DNA from: Cellulomonas timonensis
GTDB lineage: Bacteria; Actinomycetota; Actinomycetes; Actinomycetales; Cellulomonadaceae
Assembly: GCF_900046455.1 (NCBI RefSeq)
Contig: NZ_FCOT01000013.1
Span: 186,001-250,000 of the forward strand
Reading direction: 5' to 3'
DNA length: 64,000 nucleotides
Shown: positions 7,840 through 14,994 of the stretch, one piece after another
Position numbering within the stretch: the stretch's first letter is position 1
Layout of the letters: each line of letters starts with the position of its first letter
Program-made: the position numbers and the translations under genes
Notes under the pieces: generated by a model
The model's input: the letters and a program-made list of their open reading frames with translations, nothing else
The model's database searches: none
What the model was told of the DNA's origin: nothing

Positions 7840-8781
7840 ATGAGCACCGTCCCCACCACCCCCGCGACACTTCCGGGCCGCACCGACGCGATCGCCGCAG
7901 GCGCCGGGATGGACGCGGTGACCCTCCTCGTCGGCGACCTCGACCAGCAGGTGCGCTTCTACCGCGACGTGCTGCTCTTCGACGTCATCGAGACGCCCAT
8001 CGACCGGCTGGCGGGCTCCGGGCGCCCGGACGTCGTCACCCTGGGCCGCGGGACGACCCCGCTCGTCGTGCTCCGCCACACCCCCGACCTGCCGCCCCAG
8101 CAGCGCGGCCAAGCCGGCCTGTTCCACAGCGCCTTCCTCTTCGAGGACCGCGCCGCGCTCGCGGCGACCGTCGCCTCCGTCGCCCAGAAGGCGCCGCAGA
8201 GCTACGTCGGCAGCGCCGACCACCTCGTCTCGCTGGCGTTCTACGCCACCGATCCCGAGGGCAACGGCGTCGAGCTGTACTGGGACCGCGACCGTGGCGA
8301 CTGGGGCTTCGACCCGCAGGGGCACGTCCAGATGGACTCGCTGCGGCTCGACCCGAACGAGTTCCTGCGCCAGCACCTGCGCGAGCCCTCCAGCGTGGAC
8401 GCGTTCGGGCTGCCCGCCGTGCCGGCCAGCGGAGCCACGATCGGGCACGTGCACCTGCAGGTCGGCGACGTGCCCTCGGCCCGCGACTTCTACGTCGACG
8501 CCCTCGGCTTCGACGTGATGGCGGAGTTCCACGGCGCGCTGTTCGTCGCCGCCGGCGGCTACCACCACCACATCGCCGTCAACACCTGGAACAGCGCAGG
8601 AGCCGGGCCCCGGGCCTCCGCGCTGGGCCTGGGCGAGATCGGCATCGTCGTCCCCACCGCCGACGACGTCGCTGCCCTCGGCGACCGGCTCGCGCACGCT
8701 CGCGTGCAGGCGCGCCACGACGGCCTCACGCTGTCCTTCGAGGACCCGTGGCGCAACCTCATCAAGGTCACGGCGGGCTGA
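7840..8781 (+). CDS. Two-domain VOC ring-cleaving dioxygenase (CatE-like)
   Basis: Protein of 313 residues with tandem VOC modules (about residues 20-150 and 195-313). The second module carries the metal ligands expected for an extradiol catechol-2,3-dioxygenase: His in IGHVHLQVGD, His in the YHHHIAVNTW strand and Glu in LSFEDPWRN. The first module has Asp where the first His would be and is probably structural. This matches the CatE / YfiE-YwbC-type dioxygenases regulated by quinones in other bacteria. It would open aromatic diols in the cytoplasm. Preceded by an inverted repeat and GAGGAGC near the ATG. Its end overlaps the convergent ykoC gene by 14 bp. Confidence 0.87.
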   Translation: MSTVPTTPATLPGRTDAIAAGAGMDAVTLLVGDLDQQVRFYRDVLLFDVIETPIDRLAGSGRPDVVTLGRGTTPLVVLRHTPDLPPQQRGQAGLFHSAFLFEDRAALAATVASVAQKAPQSYVGSADHLVSLAFYATDPEGNGVELYWDRDRGDWGFDPQGHVQMDSLRLDPNEFLRQHLREPSSVDAFGLPAVPASGATIGHVHLQVGDVPSARDFYVDALGFDVMAEFHGALFVAAGGYHHHIAVNTWNSAGAGPRASALGLGEIGIVVPTADDVAALGDRLAHARVQARHDGLTLSFEDPWRNLIKVTAG

Positions 8782-9613
8782 ACGCGCCGAACGACTCCAG
8801 CCAGCCCGCCCCGGCCGACGCGGCCACCACCGCCGCGCAGGCGCCGAGCACCACGGCGGTGAACAGCGCATCCGCCCGGCCCAGCGCCACGGGCCTGTGC
8901 ACCGTGCGGGGGCCCGAGCCCAGCGCCCGCAGCTCCATCGACACCGCCATCCGCTGGCTCTGCCGAAGCGTCACCACCAGCAAGGTGAACGCCGCGCGCG
9001 CCGCGCCCCGCACTCGGCCCCGGCCGCGCCGCCCGGGCGGGACGCGTGCGGCCTGCGCCTGGCGGATGGTCGTCCAGCGCTCCGGGAGCTGTTCGAGCAT
9101 CCGGTACCCCGCGAGCACCGCGAAGGTCGCCTGCGGCCCGAGCCTGGCGTGCTGGTGCAGGCTCGTCATGAGCCGGGCGCCATCGGTGGTGAGGACGAAA
9201 GCGGTGGACAACGTCCCCACCAGCACCGTCCGCCACGCGAGCGAGGCGCCCACCGCCACACCCGCCCCGGTGACCTCCAGGGCGCCTGCCGTGAGCAGCA
9301 CGTCGCCGGGCCGGGTGACGGCGTTGACCAGGAAGACGCTGAGCGCGAAGGGTGTGAACGCGGCCTGGGCGCGCAGCACCACCCGCCATGGCAGCGCGCC
9401 GGCCCACGTGACCGCCGGGCCTGCCAGGAGCAGCAGGGCCAGGGGCGTCCACGGGTCCAGCACCGCCACCAGCGCGCCCGTGACGACGAGCAGCACCCCG
9501 AGCTTCACCGTCGGGTTGCGGCGGTGCAGCAGCGAGTCGTGCCCCATCGGCCGGCCCAGCCCTGGGTTGCCCACCTCGGCAGTGCCGCTCGCCTCGGCAG
9601 GCCGTCTCACCAC
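8768..9613 (-). CDS. ykoC: ECF transporter T component (YkoC/EcfT)
   Basis: Energy-coupling-factor transmembrane protein, about 280 residues. It has five or six hydrophobic helices and the two cytoplasmic coupling motifs of EcfT: RQAQAARV and SMELRALGSG near the C-terminus. It couples ATP hydrolysis by the ATPase encoded just upstream to the YkoE substrate component. GTG at 9613 or GTG at 9610 are both possible; the latter would give the GTGA overlap seen elsewhere in this operon. Last gene of ykoF-ykoE-ykoD-ykoC, which follows a TPP riboswitch, so it should be repressed by thiamine pyrophosphate. Confidence 0.9.
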   Translation of the reverse strand: MVRRPAEASGTAEVGNPGLGRPMGHDSLLHRRNPTVKLGVLLVVTGALVAVLDPWTPLALLLLAGPAVTWAGALPWRVVLRAQAAFTPFALSVFLVNAVTRPGDVLLTAGALEVTGAGVAVGASLAWRTVLVGTLSTAFVLTTDGARLMTSLHQHARLGPQATFAVLAGYRMLEQLPERWTTIRQAQAARVPPGRRGRGRVRGAARAAFTLLVVTLRQSQRMAVSMELRALGSGPRTVHRPVALGRADALFTAVVLGACAAVVAASAGAGWLESFGAFSPP

Positions 9614-11235
9614 AGCAGAGCCCCGGCCGACGCGCGGACGCCGTCGTCAAGCGCCGCCAGGAACGGGCGCAGGCTGGCGCCGGACGACCGCCACGCCTCG
9701 AGCAGCGGCGGCAGTGCTAGCCCTGCGCGGTGCAGCAGGGCCGTGTCCGCCAGCAGCCGGGCGGGCGGGCCGGAGCCCAGCACCCGGCCGCCGTGCAGCA
9801 CCACCACCTCGTCGGCCAGGGCGCCGACCAGGCGCAGGTCATGCGTGACGAGCACGACGCCACGGCCCTCGTCGGCCAGGCCGCGCAGCGCCCCCGCGAC
9901 GAGCGCGCCGGTGAGGCGGTCCTGGCCGAACGTGGGCTCGTCGGCGAGCAGCACGTCGTGGGCGCACACGGCCATCGCGGCGAGGGAGACGCGCCGCTGC
10001 TGACCGCCGGAGAGGCGGAACGGGTCCTGCTCGGCGAGGTCCCGCAAGCCCAGGTCGAGCAGGGCGCGCTCGGCGACGGCCTGGGCGTCGGGCCGTCCGG
10101 CGGCATGCGGCCCGTAGGCCAGCTCGGCCCGGACACTGCGGGTGAGGAGCTGGTGCTCGGGGTGCTGGAAGGCCATGCCCACCCTGCCGCCGGACACCTC
10201 GCCCGCGCTCGGCAGCAACCCCGCCAGGGCCAGCAGCAGCGAGGACTTGCCTGATCCGTTGACGCCGACCACCGCTGTCACGCGCCCGCGCCGGACCGCC
10301 AGGTCGACGGGGCCCACCACGCGGCGCCCGCCCCGGTCGACCTGCACCGACCGGGCCCGCAGCACCACCTCCCCACCCGATGGCGCAGCCGGCTCCCTGG
10401 CCGATGACACAGCCGGCTCGCCGGCCGACAGCACAGCGGCGGCCACATGAGAGGGGGAGTCGAAGCCGGCCGCGCGCAGCTCGGCGGACGCGGGCAGCCA
10501 GCACCCCAACGCCACGAGCTCGGCGGACCGCTCGGCCAGCACGGCGCCGGTCGGGCCGTCGACGCGCACCCGCCCCTGCTCGTCCAGCACGACGATGCGC
10601 CCCGGGAGGCTGCCGATCTCGTCGAGCCGATGCTCGACGATCACGCAGGCCCGGCCGTGGCGCGCGGCACGCACCGCGTCGGCGACCTGTCGGGCGCCGA
10701 CGGGGTCGAGCAGCGCGGTCGGCTCGTCGAGCAGCAGCACGGAGGGGTCCGCGACCAGCGCCGCGGCGGGCGCCACCCGTTGGCCCTCGCCGCCGGACAG
10801 CTCGCTGGTGCGGCGCCCGGCGAGGCTCCCCGCGCCGACCAGCGCGAGCGCCCGCTCGACCCGCGGCCCGATCTGCTCGCGCGGCACGGCCCGGTTCTCC
10901 GGCCCGAACGCGACCTCGTCGAGCACCGTCGGCAGCACGAGCTGGTCGGCGGGGTCCTGCGTGAGCACGCCCACCTCCCGGGCCAGCGTCGGGACGCCCG
11001 CAACCTCGGCCGCGCCCAGCACCGGCATCCCCGCGACCCGCACCTCGCCGCTCGCCTGCGCCCCGATCGACTGCGGGACCACGCCCGCCAGGACGCGCAG
11101 CACCGTGCTCTTGCCCGCGCCGGAGGGCCCGACCAGCAGCACCTGCTCGCCGGCGCCCACGTCCAGGTCGAGCCCGTCGAGCACCGGGTGCGCGGCCCTG
11201 GGGTACCGCACGGACAGCCCCCGCACCCGGATCAC
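9607..11235 (-). CDS. ykoD: ECF transporter ATPase, two fused ATP-binding domains (YkoD)
   Basis: Fusion of two ABC ATPases in 542 residues, replacing the separate EcfA1/EcfA2 pair. Domain 1 (about 1-230): GPSGAGKST, LSGGEGQRV, VLLLDEPTA, VIVEHRLDE. Domain 2 (about 285-500): GVNGSGKSS, LSGGQQRRVS, VLLADEPTF, VLVTHD. A linker of about 50 residues rich in Ala/Ser/Glu joins them. Both domains keep their catalytic motifs. GTG 11235 overlaps the ykoE stop (GTGA), fixing the start. It drives uptake of thiamine or its pyrimidine precursor together with YkoE and YkoC. Confidence 0.93.
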   Translation of the reverse strand: MIRVRGLSVRYPRAAHPVLDGLDLDVGAGEQVLLVGPSGAGKSTVLRVLAGVVPQSIGAQASGEVRVAGMPVLGAAEVAGVPTLAREVGVLTQDPADQLVLPTVLDEVAFGPENRAVPREQIGPRVERALALVGAGSLAGRRTSELSGGEGQRVAPAAALVADPSVLLLDEPTALLDPVGARQVADAVRAARHGRACVIVEHRLDEIGSLPGRIVVLDEQGRVRVDGPTGAVLAERSAELVALGCWLPASAELRAAGFDSPSHVAAAVLSAGEPAVSSAREPAAPSGGEVVLRARSVQVDRGGRRVVGPVDLAVRRGRVTAVVGVNGSGKSSLLLALAGLLPSAGEVSGGRVGMAFQHPEHQLLTRSVRAELAYGPHAAGRPDAQAVAERALLDLGLRDLAEQDPFRLSGGQQRRVSLAAMAVCAHDVLLADEPTFGQDRLTGALVAGALRGLADEGRGVVLVTHDLRLVGALADEVVVLHGGRVLGSGPPARLLADTALLHRAGLALPPLLEAWRSSGASLRPFLAALDDGVRASAGALLW

Positions 11236-11876
11236 GGCCTGCCCTCGCCGGCGACTGCCACAGCGTGGGAATCGGCCGCCGCGTCCGAGGCGAGCCGCGC
11301 GCGTCCCGCCGCGTGATCGTCCAGCACCCCGGTGCGCAGCAAGGCGTCGCCGGCCACCCGGGCCAGCAGCCCGCACAGCACCACGCCGCTCACCAACTGC
11401 AGCGCCACCCGCAGCGCGAACCAGTCCTGCGTCGCCCACCCGAACCGCACCATGCCGATGGCCAGGTTCGCGGCGGCCGCAGTGAGGCCGGAGAGCACGA
11501 ACACGCCCCACCCGTAGCGCCGGTACCGGGTGAGGGTGAAGGCCAACTCGGCGCCCGCGCCCTGCACCAGGCCCACCACCAGGAGCATCGGGCCCACGGG
11601 GGAGGCGAGGAACACGACCTCGACGAGCGCGGCCACGATCTCCGCGACGACGCCCACCCCGGGTTTGCGCACGATGAACACCGCGAGCGGCGCCACCACC
11701 ATCCACCCGCCGGCCAGCACGTTCTGCGCCAGGTCCCCGAACGGGCCCATCGCCACCTGCAGCGCGAGCCAGCCCTGCACCAGCGCCCAGTAGAGGAACC
11801 CGGCGACCACGGCGAGCGCGGCCAGCAGCACCAGCTCGTGCAGGGTGAGCGCGGCACGCCGCCGCACGGCGGTCAT
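11232..11876 (-). CDS. ykoE: ECF transporter S component, thiamine/HMP (YkoE)
   Basis: Membrane substrate-binding subunit of 214 residues with about five hydrophobic helices. The sequence (FLYWALVQGW, QNVLAGGWMVVAPLAVFIVR, ELAFTLTRYRRYGWGVFVLS) fits the YkoE family of group II ECF S components for thiamine or hydroxymethylpyrimidine. The ATG at 11876 overlaps the ykoF stop (ATGA), and its own stop overlaps the ATPase start. Placement directly between ykoF and the ATPase and behind a TPP riboswitch supports thiamine-related substrate. Confidence 0.9.
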   Translation of the reverse strand: MTAVRRRAALTLHELVLLAALAVVAGFLYWALVQGWLALQVAMGPFGDLAQNVLAGGWMVVAPLAVFIVRKPGVGVVAEIVAALVEVVFLASPVGPMLLVVGLVQGAGAELAFTLTRYRRYGWGVFVLSGLTAAAANLAIGMVRFGWATQDWFALRVALQLVSGVVLCGLLARVAGDALLRTGVLDDHAAGRARLASDAAADSHAVAVAGEGRP

Positions 11877-12493
11877 CGGGCGCCCGCCGCACTGGCCGAG
11901 GGGGAGCCCAGCGAGATCGTCGCGTGGGACACCACATGCCGCACCCGCTGCCCGACGAGCAGCCAGCCCTGCGCCACGGCCGCCAGCACGTCGGCCAGAT
12001 CGCCGTCGAGCCGCGTCACGAAGTGCTCGGAGCCGGTGACGACGCCCAGCCCGCGGGCGTGCTCGATCGCGGCGAGGATGCCGGCCATGTGGTCGCCGGG
12101 GCCGTCTGCGTCGCCGTCGTCGAGCGGGTACAGCGCCCAGTGGGCGCTCGCGGCGTGGTGGCTCGGCGGCAGCGGGCTCAGGGTGACCGGGCGTCGCAGG
12201 ATCGCGTCGTCGACGGCGCAGGCGACCTCGCCCGGGCACCCGCGCGAGAGGTGCACATGCGCGACGACGTGTGCGCCGGACTGCGCGGCGGCGGAGATCG
12301 CGTCGAGGAGGTAGGCCACGACATCGTCCTCGGCTCCCCGGATGAAGGTCGACACGTCGTCGGTGACGACCTCGACCTCGGGGCGCGCCGCCGCCTCCAG
12401 GGCTTCGAGGATGACGGGGACGAAGTCGGCGGTCATGGGCTGCAGCGACAGGCGCGCGCCGACTCCCAGCTCGGCCGGGGTGGGGGATGCGGG
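11873..12493 (-). CDS. ykoF: Thiamine/HMP-binding protein YkoF, 5' end broken by adapter insertion
   Basis: YkoF-family soluble thiamine/HMP-binding protein. The first in-frame ATG is at 12436, but family-like sequence continues upstream (ELGVGARLSLQPM) until the frame runs into Nextera adapter sequence at 12496, so the real start codon lies beyond the artefact and is lost or displaced. Two YkoF repeats are visible: DFVPVILEALEA with TDDVSTFIRG, and the second with AGILAAIEHARG and DLADVLAAVA. It belongs to the TPP-riboswitch-controlled ECF operon and presumably delivers or senses substrate for YkoE. Treat the N-terminus as unknown. Confidence 0.82.
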   Translation of the reverse strand, partial: PASPTPAELGVGARLSLQPMTADFVPVILEALEAAARPEVEVVTDDVSTFIRGAEDDVVAYLLDAISAAAQSGAHVVAHVHLSRGCPGEVACAVDDAILRRPVTLSPLPPSHHAASAHWALYPLDDGDADGPGDHMAGILAAIEHARGLGVVTGSEHFVTRLDGDLADVLAAVAQGWLLVGQRVRHVVSHATISLGSPSASAAGAR

Positions 12494-12495
12494 GG

Positions 12496-12571
12496 CTGTC
12501 CCCTATTCACAACTGACGCTGCCGACGAGCCTACGCGTGCCCGCTTCTGCGGCCTGGTGCTCCGTAGCACT
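12496..12571 (-). other. Embedded Illumina P5/Nextera Read 1 adapter (artefact)
   Basis: Read on the minus strand, 12528-12496 matches the 33-nt Nextera Read 1 transposase adapter at 29 of 33 positions, with TCGTCGGCAGCGTCAG exact. Immediately 5' is an 8-nt stretch GCGTAGGC in index position (6/8 like i5 index S517). Before that is sequence resembling the P5 primer (TACGG, ACCA in register). It sits in the ykoF leader/N-terminus and is not natural DNA. Confidence 0.88.
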
Positions 12572-12715
12572 GACTCGTCCGTCAGGCGGACCCCCGGGCA
12601 GCCACATGCGCACCGCCACGCCCCCGGGTCGGCGGTGTGGACGACGGAGGAGGGCAGCGTTCGCCGCCCAGCCCGTCGGCCACGCGGCGACGGGGGAGCC
12701 CGACGACACATGCCC

Positions 12716-12812
12716 TGCTCCCTACGCCGGTGTGAGCCGGATCAGGTTCCACGGGTCTGCGGGTGGGACTCTCGTCCGGCCGCACTCTCAGCGCTCCTGC
12801 GCTCCCCGGGGG
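12716..12812 (-). ncRNA. TPP (THI-box) riboswitch
   Basis: The minus strand shows the THI-box core in order: GGGGAGC, GCTGAGAGTGCGG (CUGAGA element), ACCCGTGGAACCTGATCCGG (the conserved ACCC...GAACCUGAU) and GGCGTAGGGAG closing the aptamer. It is upstream of ykoF-ykoE-ykoD-ykoC and should switch the operon off when thiamine pyrophosphate is bound, probably by hiding the ribosome site. The distance from aptamer end to the first ykoF ATG (about 280 bp) is inflated by the embedded adapter and possibly other misassembled sequence. Confidence 0.93.
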
Positions 12813-12873
12813 CTTGTCGCCACGGACGCTAACCGTGTGCGGGGCCGGTGGCGAGGCCCTGTCCGGATGGCGG

Positions 12874-13785
12874 TCAGCGCATCCACGCGCGCCGCCCGGG
12901 CCGGGTGGCCCGTCGCGCCAGATGGGGGAGCTGTTGTTCGAGCTCGAGCGCGCGCACCCGGGCCTGGTCGTGCAGCAGGCCGTAGGTGAACGCGTTCCCC
13001 CCGGCCAGAGGCGCCTCGACGGCGGCCCGCCGCAGCACGCCGCGCAGCACGACGAGGTCCTGGTGGGAGCCGAGCAGGTCCTGCACCCGCTCGGCGGCGC
13101 GCGCGCTGCGCACGGCGTCCTGCCCCACGACGGGCGCCAGCGTCTCGGCCGCGTACCGGGCCTGGCGGGCCTCCTTGCGCGCCTCATGCAGCGCGGCGTC
13201 CCGCTGCGCGCCCGACTGCTCGGCGCGCGCCGCCCGCCACGCGCGGCTCAGCCGGCGGAACGCCCGGTCCACGCGTGGCAGCAGCACCTCGTCGATGCCA
13301 CGGCTGGCCGCGGATGTCAGTGGCGGGTCCGCGACCAACTCCGCCACCCTCGCGCGCAGGGCCGCCCAGTCCGGCCCGTCGAGGTCCTCGACGACGCGTG
13401 CCAGCGCGGCCTCGTACGCGGAGCCGCGATCGGCGTCCAGGCGGGTGCGCACCGGCCCGATGACCAGGCCCGCCGGCACCTCCGCGAGCAGGTCGCCCAG
13501 CCCGGCGCGGCTGACATCGGCGTCCCGGGCCTGGCCGAGCCGGCGCCCGACCCGGCGCAGGTCGTCGCGCAGCGGGGCGGTGCGCGCGCGCAGCAGCACG
13601 GGTCGGAACGTGCCGAGCGCGCTGCGCAGCCTGCGGGTGGCCACCCGCATGTCATGCACCGCCTCCGGGTCCGCGGCGCGCACTCCGGGCTCCTGCGCGG
13701 CGAGCTGCGCCGCCTGGTCGGCGAGGCGCCGCAGCACCAGCCCTCCGGCGTCGGGGTTCGCCTCCTCTGCTGCGAGCCCGGCCAT
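12874..13785 (-). CDS. CHAD domain protein
   Basis: All-helical CHAD (conserved histidine alpha-helical domain) protein, 303 residues. Signature AVHDMRVATRRLRSALGTF near residues 42-60 contains the conserved His and Arg residues; a second copy ALHEARKEARQARYAAETLA near 200 is the repeat half. CHAD proteins bind polyphosphate; no enzymatic activity is expected. No CYTH domain is fused, unlike many actinobacterial homologues; the separate CYTH gene at 4.6 kb could be a partner. ATG 13785 has GGGAGGGAGG upstream. Divergently placed relative to the TPP operon leader only by intergenic space; same strand as its neighbours. Confidence 0.9.
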   Translation of the reverse strand: MAGLAAEEANPDAGGLVLRRLADQAAQLAAQEPGVRAADPEAVHDMRVATRRLRSALGTFRPVLLRARTAPLRDDLRRVGRRLGQARDADVSRAGLGDLLAEVPAGLVIGPVRTRLDADRGSAYEAALARVVEDLDGPDWAALRARVAELVADPPLTSAASRGIDEVLLPRVDRAFRRLSRAWRAARAEQSGAQRDAALHEARKEARQARYAAETLAPVVGQDAVRSARAAERVQDLLGSHQDLVVLRGVLRRAAVEAPLAGGNAFTYGLLHDQARVRALELEQQLPHLARRATRPGRRAWMR

Positions 13786-13820
13786 GGCGGCCTCCCTCCC
13801 AGTGCGTGCCTGTGTGGCTC

Positions 13821-14861
13821 TCAGCCCGCCATCGCGGCGGCGGTGTGCTCGGCGGGCACCCGGTCCTGCTCGGGCACGGGGCCTGGTGGGACGCCGTCGC
13901 CGAACGGCCGCCCGCCCAGCTCGTCGCGCCCATGCGGCGTCAGCCAGCCGCGCAGGTCGGGGCCCTGCGGGACGATCTGCGTCGGGTTGATGTCCTCGTG
14001 GACCACGTAGTAGTGCCGTTTGATGTGGTCGAAGTCGACGGTGTCGCCGAAGCCGGGCGTTTGGAACAGGTCACGCGCGTACGCCCACAGCACCGGCATC
14101 TCGGTGAGCTTGCTCCGGTTGCACTTGAAGTGGCCGTGGTAGACCGCGTCGAACCGCACCAGGGTGGTGAACAGCCGCACATCCGCCTCGGTGATCGTGT
14201 CCCCGACGAGGTACCGCTGGCGCTCGAGTCGCTCGGACAAGCGGTCCAGACGGTCGAACAGGCGGTGGTAGGCCGTGTCATACGCCTCCTGCGACCCGGC
14301 GAAGCCGCATCGGTAGACGCCGTTGTTGACGTCCCGGAACACCTCGCGGGCCACCGCGTCGATCTCGGGGCGCAGGTGCTCCGGGTACAGGTCAGGGGCG
14401 CCGGGGCGGTGCAGTGCCACCCACTCCGTCTCCAGGTCCAGGGTCATCTGGGCGTAGTCGTTCGTCACCACCTCGCCCGTGGTGACGTCGACGATCGCCG
14501 GCACGGTGATTCCCCGTGTGTAGCCGGGGAACCGGGCGAAGTAGGCGTCCTGCAGGCGCGGGATGCCGAGCACGGGGTCGACGCCGCCGGGGTCGAGGTC
14601 GAAGGTCCACGAGCGCCGGTCGTGCGTCGGGCCGGCGACCGCCATCGACAGGGCGTCCTCCAGGCCGAGCAGCCGCCGCACGATCACCGCGCGGCTCGCC
14701 CAGGGGCAGGCGCGGGACACGACCAGGCGGTACCTGCCCGCCTCGACGGGGTAGCCGTCCCGCCCGTCCGCTGTGATCCGCGTCGCGATGTAGCGGTCGT
14801 CCCTGGTGAACTCGGCGCCCGACGTCACATAGGCGCCTGCCGTGCTGACCTCGTGTGTCAT
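13821..14861 (-). CDS. Glutathionyl-hydroquinone reductase-like GST (YqjG/EcmB family)
   Basis: Xi-class glutathione S-transferase-like protein of 346 residues. The N-terminal thioredoxin-like domain has the SRACPWASRAVIVRRLLGLE motif with the catalytic Cys of CPWA. The helical C-terminal domain (YLVGDTITEADVRLFTTLVR, YYVVHEDINPTQIVP) is characteristic of S-glutathionyl-(chloro)hydroquinone reductases. Actinobacteria lack glutathione and make mycothiol, so the true thiol is probably mycothiol (inference). The last about 35 residues are a Pro/Glu-rich tail. Cytoplasmic quinone detoxification is the likely role. Confidence 0.9.
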   Translation of the reverse strand: MTHEVSTAGAYVTSGAEFTRDDRYIATRITADGRDGYPVEAGRYRLVVSRACPWASRAVIVRRLLGLEDALSMAVAGPTHDRRSWTFDLDPGGVDPVLGIPRLQDAYFARFPGYTRGITVPAIVDVTTGEVVTNDYAQMTLDLETEWVALHRPGAPDLYPEHLRPEIDAVAREVFRDVNNGVYRCGFAGSQEAYDTAYHRLFDRLDRLSERLERQRYLVGDTITEADVRLFTTLVRFDAVYHGHFKCNRSKLTEMPVLWAYARDLFQTPGFGDTVDFDHIKRHYYVVHEDINPTQIVPQGPDLRGWLTPHGRDELGGRPFGDGVPPGPVPEQDRVPAEHTAAAMAG

Positions 14862-14994
14862 GGGGAAATCCTGCCGTGTTCGACGCGTGCCCGCCGCTCC
14901 GCGCCCGCATCGGGCGCCATCCGCCGACTCCGCGCGCGACGCGAGGCCCGCCTAGGGTGTGGGGTTCTGCTGGTTGCCGACCACGAGGAGCCCC

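Noticed and set aside
12503-12711. Small minus-strand ORFs between the TPP riboswitch and ykoF, a possible leader peptide
   Set aside because: They run through the embedded adapter, show no conserved sequence and are probably products of the misassembly.
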